DNA of 64,000 nt from Isoptericola luteus (GCF_020297055.1 NZ_JAIXCQ010000001.1:1-64000); one strand, 5' to 3'; shown: positions 16,216 through 23,976, numbered from the stretch's first letter. Notes: generated from the letters alone by a model not told the origin. A program made the numbers and translations.

Positions 16216-17745
16216 TCAGATCCGGCCGTTGAACGCCTGCATCGCGGCGTCCTCACGGGTGCCGCCACGACCCTCACCGTACGCGGCGTAGTCGGTGATC
16301 CACTCGATGGACTTGATCCACTTGACCATCTTGTACCCATGGTTCGACTCCACCCGCAGCCGCAGCGGCGCGCCCAGATGCACCTCCAACGGGTGCCCGT
16401 TGCGCTCGTACGCCAGGATCGTGTCGTCCTCGGCGACCGTGTCGAGGTCCAGCACCGCGTAGAACGGTTCCCGCGGCCGGTGGTCCCACATCTCCTGGGC
16501 CAGGCCGTGGGAGGTGATCATCACGTAGTTGGCACCCTCCGGGGGAGGTCCGAGGACCTCGAGGAGGTCACGGAGCCGGACGCCGGCCCATTTGGAGGTG
16601 GCCGACCAGCCCTGCATGCAGGTGTGGACCGCGATGTACTCGGTCTTCGGGAGCTGACGCAAGTCCCCCAGGCTCAGCTGCAGCGTCTTACCGCTCAGCT
16701 CACCACCGAGCTCGAGGCGCCAGTCACGGAAGCCGCTGTCCCGGTGGGCGAGCCACTCCGTGGACTCGTCCTTGGTCGGCGGGAGCCCGTTGGTCCAGTG
16801 GAACTCCGAGATGTCCTTCTCGGTGTAAGTACTCTGGCGTCCCATGCGGGGCTTCATCCAGTTCAGGGTGACCTTGCGGATCGGCTCAGTCAGCGCCACG
16901 AGCACGCGCTGGGAGCGCGGGCGGTCGGCCAGCGTGAGGTAGCTCAGAGCGATCCACAAGCCGATAACGACGACGATCGTGGCGATCGCGATGGTGAAGG
17001 CCTGCGCGTATCGGGCGGTGTCGGTGACACCGAAGACCATGTGCGGCAGGTTGTACTCGGGGTGGACCAAGAACACCAGACCGATGTGCATCACGATGAA
17101 AATGCTCATCAGGACCATGCCGATGAAGTGCAGCGAACGAGCGCCCTGGTGCCCACCCCACAGCTTCAGGTACCAGGGGAAGCGCGAACGCACGGCCGGG
17201 GACATCGCGATACCTGTCAGGATCAGCAACGGCGCCAAGATGAAGACGACGCCGGTGTAGGTGAGCATCTGCAGCGCGTCGTAGGGCTGGAAATGCTCGA
17301 TCGAGGGCACGCCGAAGCCGAGGTAGATCCGCATGGATTCCCACGCCTCGGGGAACACATCCCACGAGTTCGGCACGATCCGCCGCCACAGGCCGGTGCC
17401 GAACAGCAGGACGACGTAAAGCAGGCCGTTGATCAACCACAGCGTCACTCCCAGTCCGTGCCAGTGCCGCCCCAGGCCGATGTTCTTCTTCCCCGGCAAG
17501 GTCAGCAGCGGGCTGGCGGATCGCTCGTCCATGAGGGAGGTGTAGACGCCCTCCTCCTTCGGCAGCTCCCGGCGGGTGAACTTGATCCACTCAGTGCCCG
17601 GCTTGGAGTCATTGCGCCACCACAGGCGGGGCAGCGAGGCGAGAATTTCCCACCCGCTGCGCAGCACAATCCCCATTAGGACAAAGTTGAGCAGGTGTGT
17701 AGCCCGCAGCCAGAGCGGGAAATCCGGGTCCAAGAATGCCTCCAT
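16216..17745 (-). CDS. cytochrome b561-molybdopterin oxidoreductase fusion (SUOX/MsrP-like)
   Basis: A 509-residue fusion. Residues ~1-270 hold five probable membrane helices with conserved His residues (RATHLLNF, HWHGLG, LHFIGMVLMSIFIVMHIGL), a di-haem cytochrome b561-type anchor. Residues ~330-480 form the sulfite-oxidase-fold molybdopterin domain with the Mo ligand Cys in HTCMQGWSATSKWAGV. This combines in one chain the roles of MsrP (molybdoenzyme) and MsrQ (haem subunit), so methionine-sulfoxide or related oxyanion reduction outside the membrane is likely but not proven. There is no twin-Arg signal; the anchor may replace it. It is the first gene of the cargo, and no strong SD is seen before the ATG. 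Confidence 0.8.
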   Translation of the reverse strand: MEAFLDPDFPLWLRATHLLNFVLMGIVLRSGWEILASLPRLWWRNDSKPGTEWIKFTRRELPKEEGVYTSLMDERSASPLLTLPGKKNIGLGRHWHGLGVTLWLINGLLYVVLLFGTGLWRRIVPNSWDVFPEAWESMRIYLGFGVPSIEHFQPYDALQMLTYTGVVFILAPLLILTGIAMSPAVRSRFPWYLKLWGGHQGARSLHFIGMVLMSIFIVMHIGLVFLVHPEYNLPHMVFGVTDTARYAQAFTIAIATIVVVIGLWIALSYLTLADRPRSQRVLVALTEPIRKVTLNWMKPRMGRQSTYTEKDISEFHWTNGLPPTKDESTEWLAHRDSGFRDWRLELGGELSGKTLQLSLGDLRQLPKTEYIAVHTCMQGWSATSKWAGVRLRDLLEVLGPPPEGANYVMITSHGLAQEMWDHRPREPFYAVLDLDTVAEDDTILAYERNGHPLEVHLGAPLRLRVESNHGYKMVKWIKSIEWITDYAAYGEGRGGTREDAAMQAFNGRI

Positions 17746-17799
17746 AGATCGTCGCCGGCTGTAGCCGCGCCTGTCCTCGCCACACTAAGCCGCCCACCT

Positions 17800-17935
17800 A
17801 TCCCGGGCATCTACGGGCTGCTCGATGCCGGTCCGCTGCCATCGGTCGGATCCCGTGTTGGCCTTCCATCCCGGGCATCTACGGGCTGCTCGATGCCGGT
17901 CCGCTGCCATCGGTCGGATCCCGTGCTGGCCTTCC
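17800..17935. repeat. two tandem 68-bp direct repeats
   Basis: The unit begins ATCCCGGGCATCTACGGGCT and occurs twice in a row with a single difference (GTTGG versus GCTGG near the end). It lies 55 bp upstream of the molybdo-enzyme start, inside the transposon. It could be a duplicated promoter or operator block or a recombinase site; no gene crosses it convincingly. Confidence 0.8.
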
Positions 17936-18564
17936 ACGGCAGGCTGCGGTGGGAGCTTTGGTGCGGGAGCCCAGACGTAGATGCTCGGAGAGCCGCCCTG
18001 TGCCCCGCGCTCGCATCGGAATCGGACAGAGGGAGTGGAACTCAACCCAGCGGCACACCCTGTGCGGCCATGGGAAAGGTTCGGGGTCGATGGGCTGGCC
18101 GTCGATGTGGACGGCGTACTGCAGGTGGTAGCAGCAGGCGAAGTTCCCGGCGTCGCCAACCAGGGCGATGACTAGCCGCAGGCGGCCCCCGAAGTCGGTG
18201 CCGTAGTGAAACATGCCGCCCAATAACTTGCGGGGCCCGAAACGTGAGGTGATCGGTGCATCCAGCGGCGCGGGCCGTCACCGAAGCGCTGGTGCCCCAA
18301 CACCCCAACGCTCGGGCAGCCGTCGCTGCCTGCATGGCCAGAGTCCTCAGCGAGGTCGACGGCAGGCCCCTGACGTTCCACGGGCCATCAGCGATCCGCA
18401 CTTCTCTTGGCAGCCACGACGCACCACTCGCAGTCTGCTGTACGTAATCGAACGATTCCGCTACAGCGGCGACGAGGGCTCGGCGCCCTCTTCAGGATGC
18501 TTGACGGTTCGCGGTTCTCGGCCCACGCCATTTGTAACGAAACTCAGTGCCGGATTCTATGGCT
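17936..18564. other. gene-poor stretch before the recombinase gene
   Basis: No convincing gene in about 630 bp. A minus-strand frame around 18223-18080 reads like protein (FGGRLRLVIALVGDAGNFAC, then HLQYAVHIDGQPID) but runs straight into the 68-bp repeats, so it is at most a remnant. A plus-strand frame of 63 codons at 18256 also lacks support. The stretch separates cargo from the transposition module. Confidence 0.5.
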
Positions 18565-18592
18565 CGATACTTCCCGTGCTGAACGAGTATCG
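18565..18592. promoter_or_regulatory. candidate res site of the serine recombinase
   Basis: Inverted 7-bp arms CGATACT and AGTATCG, 14 bp apart, lie 15 bp before the recombinase start. A related half site (GAACGATTCCGCTACAG) occurs ~130 bp further upstream near 18451, matching GAACGAGTATCGCTACAG here. Spaced inverted arms next to the resolvase gene are the expected form of a res/recombination site in Tni-type transposons. Confidence 0.5.
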
Positions 18593-18606
18593 CTACAGTC
18601 AGCGCC

Positions 18607-19206
18607 ATGGGGCATCTGCTGGGGTATGCGCGTGTGTCGACGACCGATCAGGACGCTGCGCTGCAGATCGATGCGCTGACTGCGGCGGGGTGTTATCGGG
18701 TCTTCGTCGATACGATCTCTGGCTCCCTGGATCACCGGCCCGAGCTGGCGAAGTTGATGGACCAGTTGCGCCCGGGGGACACGCTGGTGGTGTGGCGGCT
18801 GGACCGGTTGGGTCGCTCGATCAGGCATCTGATCGACCAGCTGCAGGTCCTGTCCGAGCAGGGCGTGGGGTTCCGCTCCTTGCAGGAGACGATCGACACG
18901 ACCTCCTCGGGCGGGCGGCTGGTGTTCCACGTCTTCGCCGCGCTGGCCGAGTTCGAACGTGACCTGATCCGTGAGCGCACCCACGCAGGACTGGCCGCCG
19001 CCCGGGCCCGTGGCCGCAAAGGCGGGCGACCGCCCGCCCTGTCGCCGGACCAGGTCAAGGCGGCCCGTCGGATGTATGAGCAGAATGAGATGACGGTGGC
19101 GCAGATCGGTGCGGTCTTGGGCGTCAGCCGGGCCACCATCTACCGCGTGCTCAACCGCCAAAGTGTCCCAGTGGTCGAACCACGACAGTCGAGAAGCGCC
19201 GTGTAG
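18607..19206 (+). CDS. serine recombinase (resolvase/invertase, TniR-like)
   Basis: A 199-residue small serine recombinase. The catalytic serine is in GYARVSTTDQD (Ser11), with the family's VVWRLDRLGRS arginines and the FAALAEFERDLIRERT helix. A C-terminal HTH (MTVAQIGAVLGVSRATIYRV) follows. It would resolve cointegrates at the candidate site just upstream. It is 3 bp before the transposase gene, so the recombinase, transposase and ATPase genes form one operon. Confidence 0.9.
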   Translation: MGHLLGYARVSTTDQDAALQIDALTAAGCYRVFVDTISGSLDHRPELAKLMDQLRPGDTLVVWRLDRLGRSIRHLIDQLQVLSEQGVGFRSLQETIDTTSSGGRLVFHVFAALAEFERDLIRERTHAGLAAARARGRKGGRPPALSPDQVKAARRMYEQNEMTVAQIGAVLGVSRATIYRVLNRQSVPVVEPRQSRSAV

Positions 19207-19209
19207 GTC

Positions 19210-20607
19210 ATGGACGCGGCCGGGCGCTGGCAGATCCTCAGGCTTCACGTCGAGGACCAGATCCCGCTCGCCGCCCTGGCCCGGGACACCGGGATCGGGT
19301 TGCGCACGCTGGAGCGGTGGCACGCCCGCTACCGCACCGAGGGATACGCAAGCCTCGATAGGCGGCAGCGCGCTGATGTCGGCAGCCGCCGCCTGCCCGC
19401 TGAGCTCGTGTCGTTGGTCGAAGGGCTGGCGTTGAGGAAGCCTCGGCCGGCGATCATCACCATCCACCGCAAGGTCAGCGCCATCTGCGAGGAGCAGGGA
19501 TGGCCCGTGCCCTCCTATGGCGTCGTGCGCGCGATCATCGCCGACCTCGATCCGGGCATGGTCACCCTGGCCCTGGAAGGGCCGGCGTCCTACCGGGACA
19601 AGTACGAGATCGCGCTGCGCCGGCAGGCCGAGCGGCCGAACGCGATGTGGCAGGCCGATCACACCCTGCTCGATGTCCTCGTGGTGGGCACCGACGGCAA
19701 GCCCGCCCGGCCGTGGCTGACGACGATCATCGATGACTGCTCGCGCGCTATCTGCGGGTACACCGTGTTCCTCGGTGCGCCCTCGGCGATGAACACCGCG
19801 CTGGCGCTGCGTCAGGCGATCTGGCACAAGACCGACCTCTCCTGGCCGATGTGCGGCCTGCCCGAGGTGCTCTACGTCGATCACGGCAGCGACTTCATCA
19901 GCAACCAACTCACCGGCACGGCCGTGGACTTGCATATCCGACTCATCCACTCTGCCGTCGCGCGTCCTCAGGGGCGCGGCAAGGTGGAGAGGTTCTTCGG
20001 GACCGTGAACACCGAGCTGCTGGCTGGTCTGCCTGGGTACATCGCCGAGGGACACCACTGGCCGACGCCGAAGCTGTCCCTGGCTGAGCTCGACGCTGCG
20101 ATGGAGGAGTTCGTAATCACCTACAACGACCAAACTCACAGCGAGCTCGGCACCTCCCCGCGCGCTGCCTGGATCGCCGATGGCTGGCTACCGCGCATGC
20201 CGGAGAGCCTGGAGGACCTCGACGGGCTCCTGCTCACCGTCGCCCAGACCAGGGTCGTGCGCCGCGATGGCATCCACTTCCAGGGCCTGCGCTACATCTC
20301 CCCGACCCTGGCCGGTTACGTCGGCCGGTCGGTCGTGATCCGCTACGACCCCAGGGACATCACCGAGATCCGCGTGTTCGACCACGAGGACTTCATCTGT
20401 AAGGCCATCAACCAGGATCACCACGACCAGAAGGTCAGCCTCAAGGAGGTCCAGGCCGCCCGCAACGCCCGGCGCCGGGCGCTGCGTCAGGGCATCAACG
20501 AGCGGATCGCCGTCGTGGCCACGCAGACCGACCCTGCACCAGCGACCGAGGCGCCGCCGCCGGCGCCTCGGCGGAAGTTGCAGGTCTATAGAGAGGACCT
20601 GAGGTGA
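19210..20607 (+). CDS. DDE transposase with rve and Mu-C domains (TniA-like)
   Basis: A 465-residue transposase. N-terminal HTH region (IPLALARDTGIGLRTLERW-like; here IPLAALARDTGIGLRTLERW), then the integrase core with D in WQADHTLLDV, D in LYVDHGSDF and E in QGRGKVERFFG, then a Mu-transposase C-terminal beta domain (~residues 340-430) and a basic tail. It catalyses strand transfer at the TGTG ends. The stop overlaps the GTG of the ATPase gene (GTGA), as expected for a two-protein transposase such as TniAB. It is shorter than Tn5053 TniA (~560). Confidence 0.9.
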   Translation: MDAAGRWQILRLHVEDQIPLAALARDTGIGLRTLERWHARYRTEGYASLDRRQRADVGSRRLPAELVSLVEGLALRKPRPAIITIHRKVSAICEEQGWPVPSYGVVRAIIADLDPGMVTLALEGPASYRDKYEIALRRQAERPNAMWQADHTLLDVLVVGTDGKPARPWLTTIIDDCSRAICGYTVFLGAPSAMNTALALRQAIWHKTDLSWPMCGLPEVLYVDHGSDFISNQLTGTAVDLHIRLIHSAVARPQGRGKVERFFGTVNTELLAGLPGYIAEGHHWPTPKLSLAELDAAMEEFVITYNDQTHSELGTSPRAAWIADGWLPRMPESLEDLDGLLLTVAQTRVVRRDGIHFQGLRYISPTLAGYVGRSVVIRYDPRDITEIRVFDHEDFICKAINQDHHDQKVSLKEVQAARNARRRALRQGINERIAVVATQTDPAPATEAPPPAPRRKLQVYREDLR

Positions 20608-21422
20608 GTCAGCGCTTCATCGTGACCAAAGAACACCGCCGCTTCACCGAGTTCGCCGACGCCGTGCGGCGCGGGCACACCATCGGCCTGTGCTTCGGAC
20701 CAGCCGGCGTGGGAAAGACGCTCTCCGCGCGCCGCTACGCCCGCTGGGACAAGGCCCACGACCTGCTGACCTACTGGGGACCGCGCTCCGACAGTGACGC
20801 GAAGATCTACGCCGCGCTGGCCAAGAGCCGTACCGTGCTCTACACCCCCAGCGTGCTGACCACGCCACGGGCCCTGAAGGAGGAGCTCGACCAGGTCATC
20901 TCCCGCACCAATATCTGCATCGAGCAGCACCTCGCGCCGGCCGGACAGGTCACGCCAGAGACGCGCGGGTGGCGCCACAGCAGGAACTACGTCGAGCTGA
21001 TCATCGTCGATGAGTCCGAACGCCTACGCCCCACCGCACTGGAACTGCTGCGCGATCGCTACGACCGCGACAACATCGCCCTCATCCTGATCGGCATGCC
21101 CGGCCTGGAGAAGCAGTTCAGCCACTACCCCCAGTTCTACAGCCGCGTCGGCTTCGCCCACCAGTACCGGCCCCTGGGCAAGGACGAACTGCTCTTCGTC
21201 CTTCAACGGCACTGGCGCGCCCTCACCAAGACCCTCGACCCAGAGGACTTCACCGACGCCCAAGCCATCGCCGCCATCGCCCGCATCACCCGAGGGAACT
21301 TCCGACTCCTGGAACGACTCTTCCCCCAGATCGAGCGCGTCCTGAAGATCAACGAACTCGACACCATCACCAACGACGTCATCGAAGCCGCCGCCAGCAC
21401 CCTTGTCATCGGCGTCAGTTGA
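20604..21422 (+). CDS. TniB-like AAA ATPase, transposition helper
   Basis: A 272-residue AAA+ ATPase from a GTG overlapping the transposase stop. Walker A is GPAGVGKTLSARRYA (~residue 35), Walker B LIIVDESERL (~135). Proteins of this type choose target DNA and activate the DDE transposase (TniB, MuB, IstB analogues). The last ~20 codons lie inside the right-end similarity block, which is duplicated at the left end of the element at 9950-9990. Confidence 0.85.
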   Translation: MSQRFIVTKEHRRFTEFADAVRRGHTIGLCFGPAGVGKTLSARRYARWDKAHDLLTYWGPRSDSDAKIYAALAKSRTVLYTPSVLTTPRALKEELDQVISRTNICIEQHLAPAGQVTPETRGWRHSRNYVELIIVDESERLRPTALELLRDRYDRDNIALILIGMPGLEKQFSHYPQFYSRVGFAHQYRPLGKDELLFVLQRHWRALTKTLDPEDFTDAQAIAAIARITRGNFRLLERLFPQIERVLKINELDTITNDVIEAAASTLVIGVS

Positions 21423-21444
21423 CAGGCCGCCACATAGCACCTAC

Positions 21445-21475
21445 AGAACCCCGCCATTTATCGGCGCAAGCCACA
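21445..21475 (-). repeat. right terminal inverted repeat
   Basis: Read inward on the minus strand it begins TGTGGCTTGCGCCG and continues to ATGGCGGGGTTCT, matching the left end in 28 of 31 positions. The element ends with ACA at 21475. Confidence 0.8.
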
Positions 21476-21521
21476 ACTCCCAGAACCCGATTCTGGCGTG
21501 CCTCAGAATCGGTCAGTTCTG
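21476..21521 (+). repeat. hairpin repeat copy 1 (includes right target duplication 21476-21484)
   Basis: ACTCCCAGA (the 9-bp duplication) leads into a hairpin: CCGATTCTG, 8-nt loop, CAGAATCGG. An outer CAGAAC/GTTCTG pair extends the stem. The core is shared with copies at 23123 and 24174. The left flank of the transposon (CGAACTCCCAGA) fits the 5' part of those copies, so the element inserted into this repeat. Confidence 0.75.
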
Positions 21522-21691
21522 AAGCGACGACCTGACTTGTGGGAACGGGCCAAGACGTAGCAGTCGATGCCCTCAGGGTGACTCTGCTATGCCCGGGCCG
21601 AACCAAGGCGCCAGAGACGTGCCTCCTGTAGCCCTGGTCACGAATGCGCGGGATGGCGATCGAACCTGGACGGATCCTGGCGGCGAACAGG

Positions 21692-22570
21692 TCATGCCAG
21701 GTCCGGAAGCTCCATCCGGCCTAGCGTCGCCCTGTCGGCGACTGCGGTGATCGCCGTCATACGCCGGTGCTCCACGGTGCAGGTCATCAGGCCCACGGGA
21801 CGACCGGTGGGAGCGAAGGCGAGGACCCCGGGTCGCCCGTCCACCACGACCTGGCGAGCGGTGAACCCCAGCTCGCTCCCCCGCACGACGGCGCGGACGA
21901 GTTCTGCACGGCCTCGTCTCACCGTCACGCCCCGCGGGCTGCGCACCTCCCAGACCAGGTCCGGGTGGAGGACCTCGAGCAGGGCCTCGAAGTCGCCGTC
22001 GCGGGCGGCGGCCAGGAACGCGTCGACCACAAGTCGTTGCCGGCGGTGACTACCAGTGGGGCGTGCGGCGTCACGGACCTTGCGGCGAGCACGGCTCGCT
22101 GCCATCTTTGCGGCGTCGACCGACTTGTCGATGATCACGCCGATCTCGGCGAACGGGACACCGAACACGTCGTGCAGCACGAAGGCGAGCCGTTCATCTG
22201 GCCGGAGCGAGCCCAGCACAGTGAGCAGAGCCAGGCCGAGTGCCTCGCTGTCGATCGCGTGGCTCTCCGGGTCCCCGTCGGTGGAGACGACGTCGGCCGT
22301 GACGACCGGGTCGCGGAACTGCGCTTCGAAGGACGTCTCGCCCTTTGCCGCCCGGGAGCGCAGGACGTCAATGCTCAGCCGCCCCACCACGGTGGTCAGC
22401 CATGCGGCGAGGTTCTCGATCGTTGCGGGGTCCTGACGGGCGAGACGCACCCACGCCTCCTGCACGACGTCCTCCGCGGAGCTCGCGCTCCCGAGCACCC
22501 GGGTCGCGATCGCCAGCAGACGCCCGCGCTCTGCCTCGAAGTTCTCTGCCAGGTCGGTCTGGGAGCTCAT
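21692..22570 (-). CDS. ECF41-type RNA polymerase sigma factor (SigJ-like)
   Basis: A 292-residue ECF sigma factor; GAGGAG sits before the ATG. Sigma region 2 (RLLAIATRVLGSASSAEDVV) and region 4 (LRPDERLAFVLHDVFGVPFA) are followed by a ~110-residue SnoaL-like C-terminal domain (FLAAARDGDFEALLEVLHPD), the mark of ECF41 factors, in which this domain both activates and restrains the protein in place of an anti-sigma. It is divergent from a DoxX gene, a partner type known for this group. It lies between hairpin repeat copies 1 and 2. Confidence 0.9.
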   Translation of the reverse strand: MSSQTDLAENFEAERGRLLAIATRVLGSASSAEDVVQEAWVRLARQDPATIENLAAWLTTVVGRLSIDVLRSRAAKGETSFEAQFRDPVVTADVVSTDGDPESHAIDSEALGLALLTVLGSLRPDERLAFVLHDVFGVPFAEIGVIIDKSVDAAKMAASRARRKVRDAARPTGSHRRQRLVVDAFLAAARDGDFEALLEVLHPDLVWEVRSPRGVTVRRGRAELVRAVVRGSELGFTARQVVVDGRPGVLAFAPTGRPVGLMTCTVEHRRMTAITAVADRATLGRMELPDLA

Positions 22571-22591
22571 CGTTACCTCTCCTCGGTCTGT

Positions 22592-22611
22592 CCCGTCATC
22601 ACGATGACGGG
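22592..22611. promoter_or_regulatory. palindrome in the sigma-DoxX divergent promoter
   Basis: CCCGTCAT, CACG, ATGACGGG: perfect 8-bp arms midway between the two divergent starts (22570 and 22648). Position and symmetry suggest an operator or a promoter element shared by both genes. Confidence 0.45.
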
Positions 22612-22647
22612 CCCGAGCGGGCCGACGTAACGACGAAGGAGAAGTTC

Positions 22648-23028
22648 GTGAACCTCGCCCTGTGGATCCTCGCCGGCGCACTCGCCATCGCCTACACCGC
22701 GGGCGGCACCAGCCTGCTGCTGATGCCCAAGGAGCGGTACCGCGCACTCGGGGCCAGCCAGCACTGGGTCGACGACTTCGAGGACCGGCACCTCAAGGTC
22801 ATCGGCGTCGTCAAGATCATCGGGAGCCTCGGCCTCATCCTCCCGGCAGCGCTCGGCGTCGCACCGCTCCTGACTCCTCTCGCGGCCAGCGGGCTCGCAC
22901 TCTTCATGGCCGGCGCCGCAACCACGCGCTTCCGTCGCAGCGAATGGAAACTGATGCTCATTGACGTGTTCTACCTCAGCCTCTTCCTCGTGCTGGCCTG
23001 GGGGCGGTTCGACCTCCAGCCGCTCTAG
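22648..23028 (+). CDS. DoxX-family membrane protein
   Basis: A 126-residue protein from a GTG with AAGGAG 6 nt upstream. Four hydrophobic helices fit DoxX/DoxD: LWILAGALAIAYTAGGTSLL, IGVVKIIGSLGLILPAALG, LTPLAASGLALFMAGAATT and the last near LMLIDVFYLSLFLVLAWG. The PKERYRALG turn after helix 1 is typical. It is divergent from the ECF41 sigma gene and is probably its target. Confidence 0.8.
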   Translation: MNLALWILAGALAIAYTAGGTSLLLMPKERYRALGASQHWVDDFEDRHLKVIGVVKIIGSLGLILPAALGVAPLLTPLAASGLALFMAGAATTRFRRSEWKLMLIDVFYLSLFLVLAWGRFDLQPL

Positions 23029-23122
23029 GTCTAACCGGCCACGACTTCGATGCCAGTTCGTGTTGTCGAAGTGAGGGTCTCCGGTTCGCGCAAGTGCCCG
23101 AACAGGAAGGAGCCCCCCTGAA

Positions 23123-23172
23123 GTTCCGAAAACTCCAGAACCCGATTCTGGCGCGCCTCAGAATCGGTCAGT
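23123..23172 (+). repeat. hairpin repeat copy 2
   Basis: GTTCCGAAAACTCCAGAACC leads into CCGATTCTG (23142-23150), an 8-nt loop and CAGAATCGG (23159-23167), then TCAGT. It is the same ~50-bp unit as copies 1 and 3, in the same orientation, between the DoxX gene and the PurN-like gene. The rest of the 330-bp gap 23029-23358 shows no gene. Confidence 0.75.
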
Positions 23173-23358
23173 CTTGGAGCGTTGACAGTGATTGTTGGGG
23201 CTCGACAGAACCGCCACTACTCCAGCGCGGCAGTCGTCACGTCGTGTGGATGAAACGAGGTCGACCCGGCCCTGCGCACCCACTATCGACCGCCCACCGG
23301 CCGCAGCGCACTCGTCACCGCGGTCTCACGCCGCAAGGGCGTGACGTACCGTGTCGCC

Positions 23359-23976
23359 ATGTCGAGCGCCAGCGCCCCCACGCATCTCGCGATCTTCGCC
23401 TCGGGTGAGGGGAGCACGGCCGCGCGGATCATCGACGCGGCGGGCCGAGGGCTGGACGCCGCGGTCCGTCTGGTCGTCAGCAACAACAGCGGCTCAGGTG
23501 CGCTCGAGCACGCGCGCTCCCGAGGCGTGCCGACGCGCCACCTTAGCGGCCGGACCCACTCCGACCCCGAGGCGCTCGCCGCTGCAATCGCGGGGGCGCT
23601 CCACGAGGCCGGCGTCGAGCTCGTGGTGCTCGCTGGCTACATGAAGAAGCTCGGCCGCCGCGTCCTGGCTGGTTGGGACGGGCGCATCGTCAACACCCAC
23701 CCGGCCTTGCTGCCCGCCTACGGCGGCGTCGGGATGTATGGGGACCGCGTCCACTCGGCCGTCCTTGCCGACGGGGCCACCATTACCGGCGCCTCGGTCC
23801 ACGTCGTCACCGCCGAGTACGACGAGGGTCCAGTTCTCGCGCAGTGCCCCGTGCCGGTCGAGCCCGACGACGACGTCGCGAGCCTCCGCGCGCGCGTCCA
23901 GGCGGCCGAGAAGGAGCTCCTCATCTCGTGGCTCACCGCGTCCTGCGGCGTCCGCGAGACCGCCCTGCCCACCTGA
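23359..23976 (+). CDS. PurN-like formyltransferase
   Basis: A 205-residue protein of the glycinamide ribonucleotide formyltransferase fold. Catalytic features are present: NTHPALLPAYGG (Asn, His) and the Asp in EYDEGPVL. The N-terminal phosphate loop is FASGEGSTAARI where PurN usually has GSGSN. After the HPALLP motif it reads GGVGMYGDRVHSAV, a variant of the usual KGLHT-type segment. The start is ATG 23359 or GTG 23341; no SD is clear. It stands alone, away from purH, inside the repeat-bounded island, so it may be an acquired extra copy or a formyltransferase with another substrate. Confidence 0.75.
   Translation: MSSASAPTHLAIFASGEGSTAARIIDAAGRGLDAAVRLVVSNNSGSGALEHARSRGVPTRHLSGRTHSDPEALAAAIAGALHEAGVELVVLAGYMKKLGRRVLAGWDGRIVNTHPALLPAYGGVGMYGDRVHSAVLADGATITGASVHVVTAEYDEGPVLAQCPVPVEPDDDVASLRARVQAAEKELLISWLTASCGVRETALPT

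Larger units (their letters stand above)
9904..21475. mobile_element. 11.6-kb Tni/Mu-type transposon carrying a metal/redox cassette
   Basis: Both ends begin TGTGRCTTGCGCCG and stay alike for ~31 bp. A further block (TGTGGCGGCC..., then CTGACGCCGATGAC) is also shared, giving ~85 bp of end similarity in inverted orientation. Nine bases are directly repeated outside the ends. The right third encodes a serine recombinase, a DDE (rve/Mu-C) transposase and a TniB-like AAA ATPase, the module of Tn5053/Tn402-like elements, although no tniQ is visible. The left two thirds (10041-17745) hold the cargo, all on the minus strand. Element boundaries are read directly; the family name is inference, and a 9-bp duplication is longer than the 5 bp usual for Tn5053/Tn402. 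Confidence 0.8.

Noticed and set aside
17800-17935. CRISPR-like array
   Set aside because: The two units are directly adjacent with no spacer between them; no cas genes are present in the window.
18080-18447. Small protein-like frames on both strands (minus frame with GRLRLVIALVGDAGNFAC; plus frame of 63 codons at 18256)
   Set aside because: No SD, no recognisable family, and the minus frame runs into the 68-bp repeats. At most a decayed remnant.
18528-21475. A short 3-kb transposon with its left end just before the recombinase gene (TGTAACGAAACT at 18535)
   Set aside because: The TGT there does not match the right end and no flanking duplication fits. The sequence at 9904 matches the right end over ~31 bp plus a subterminal block and has a 9-bp duplication, so the element is larger.
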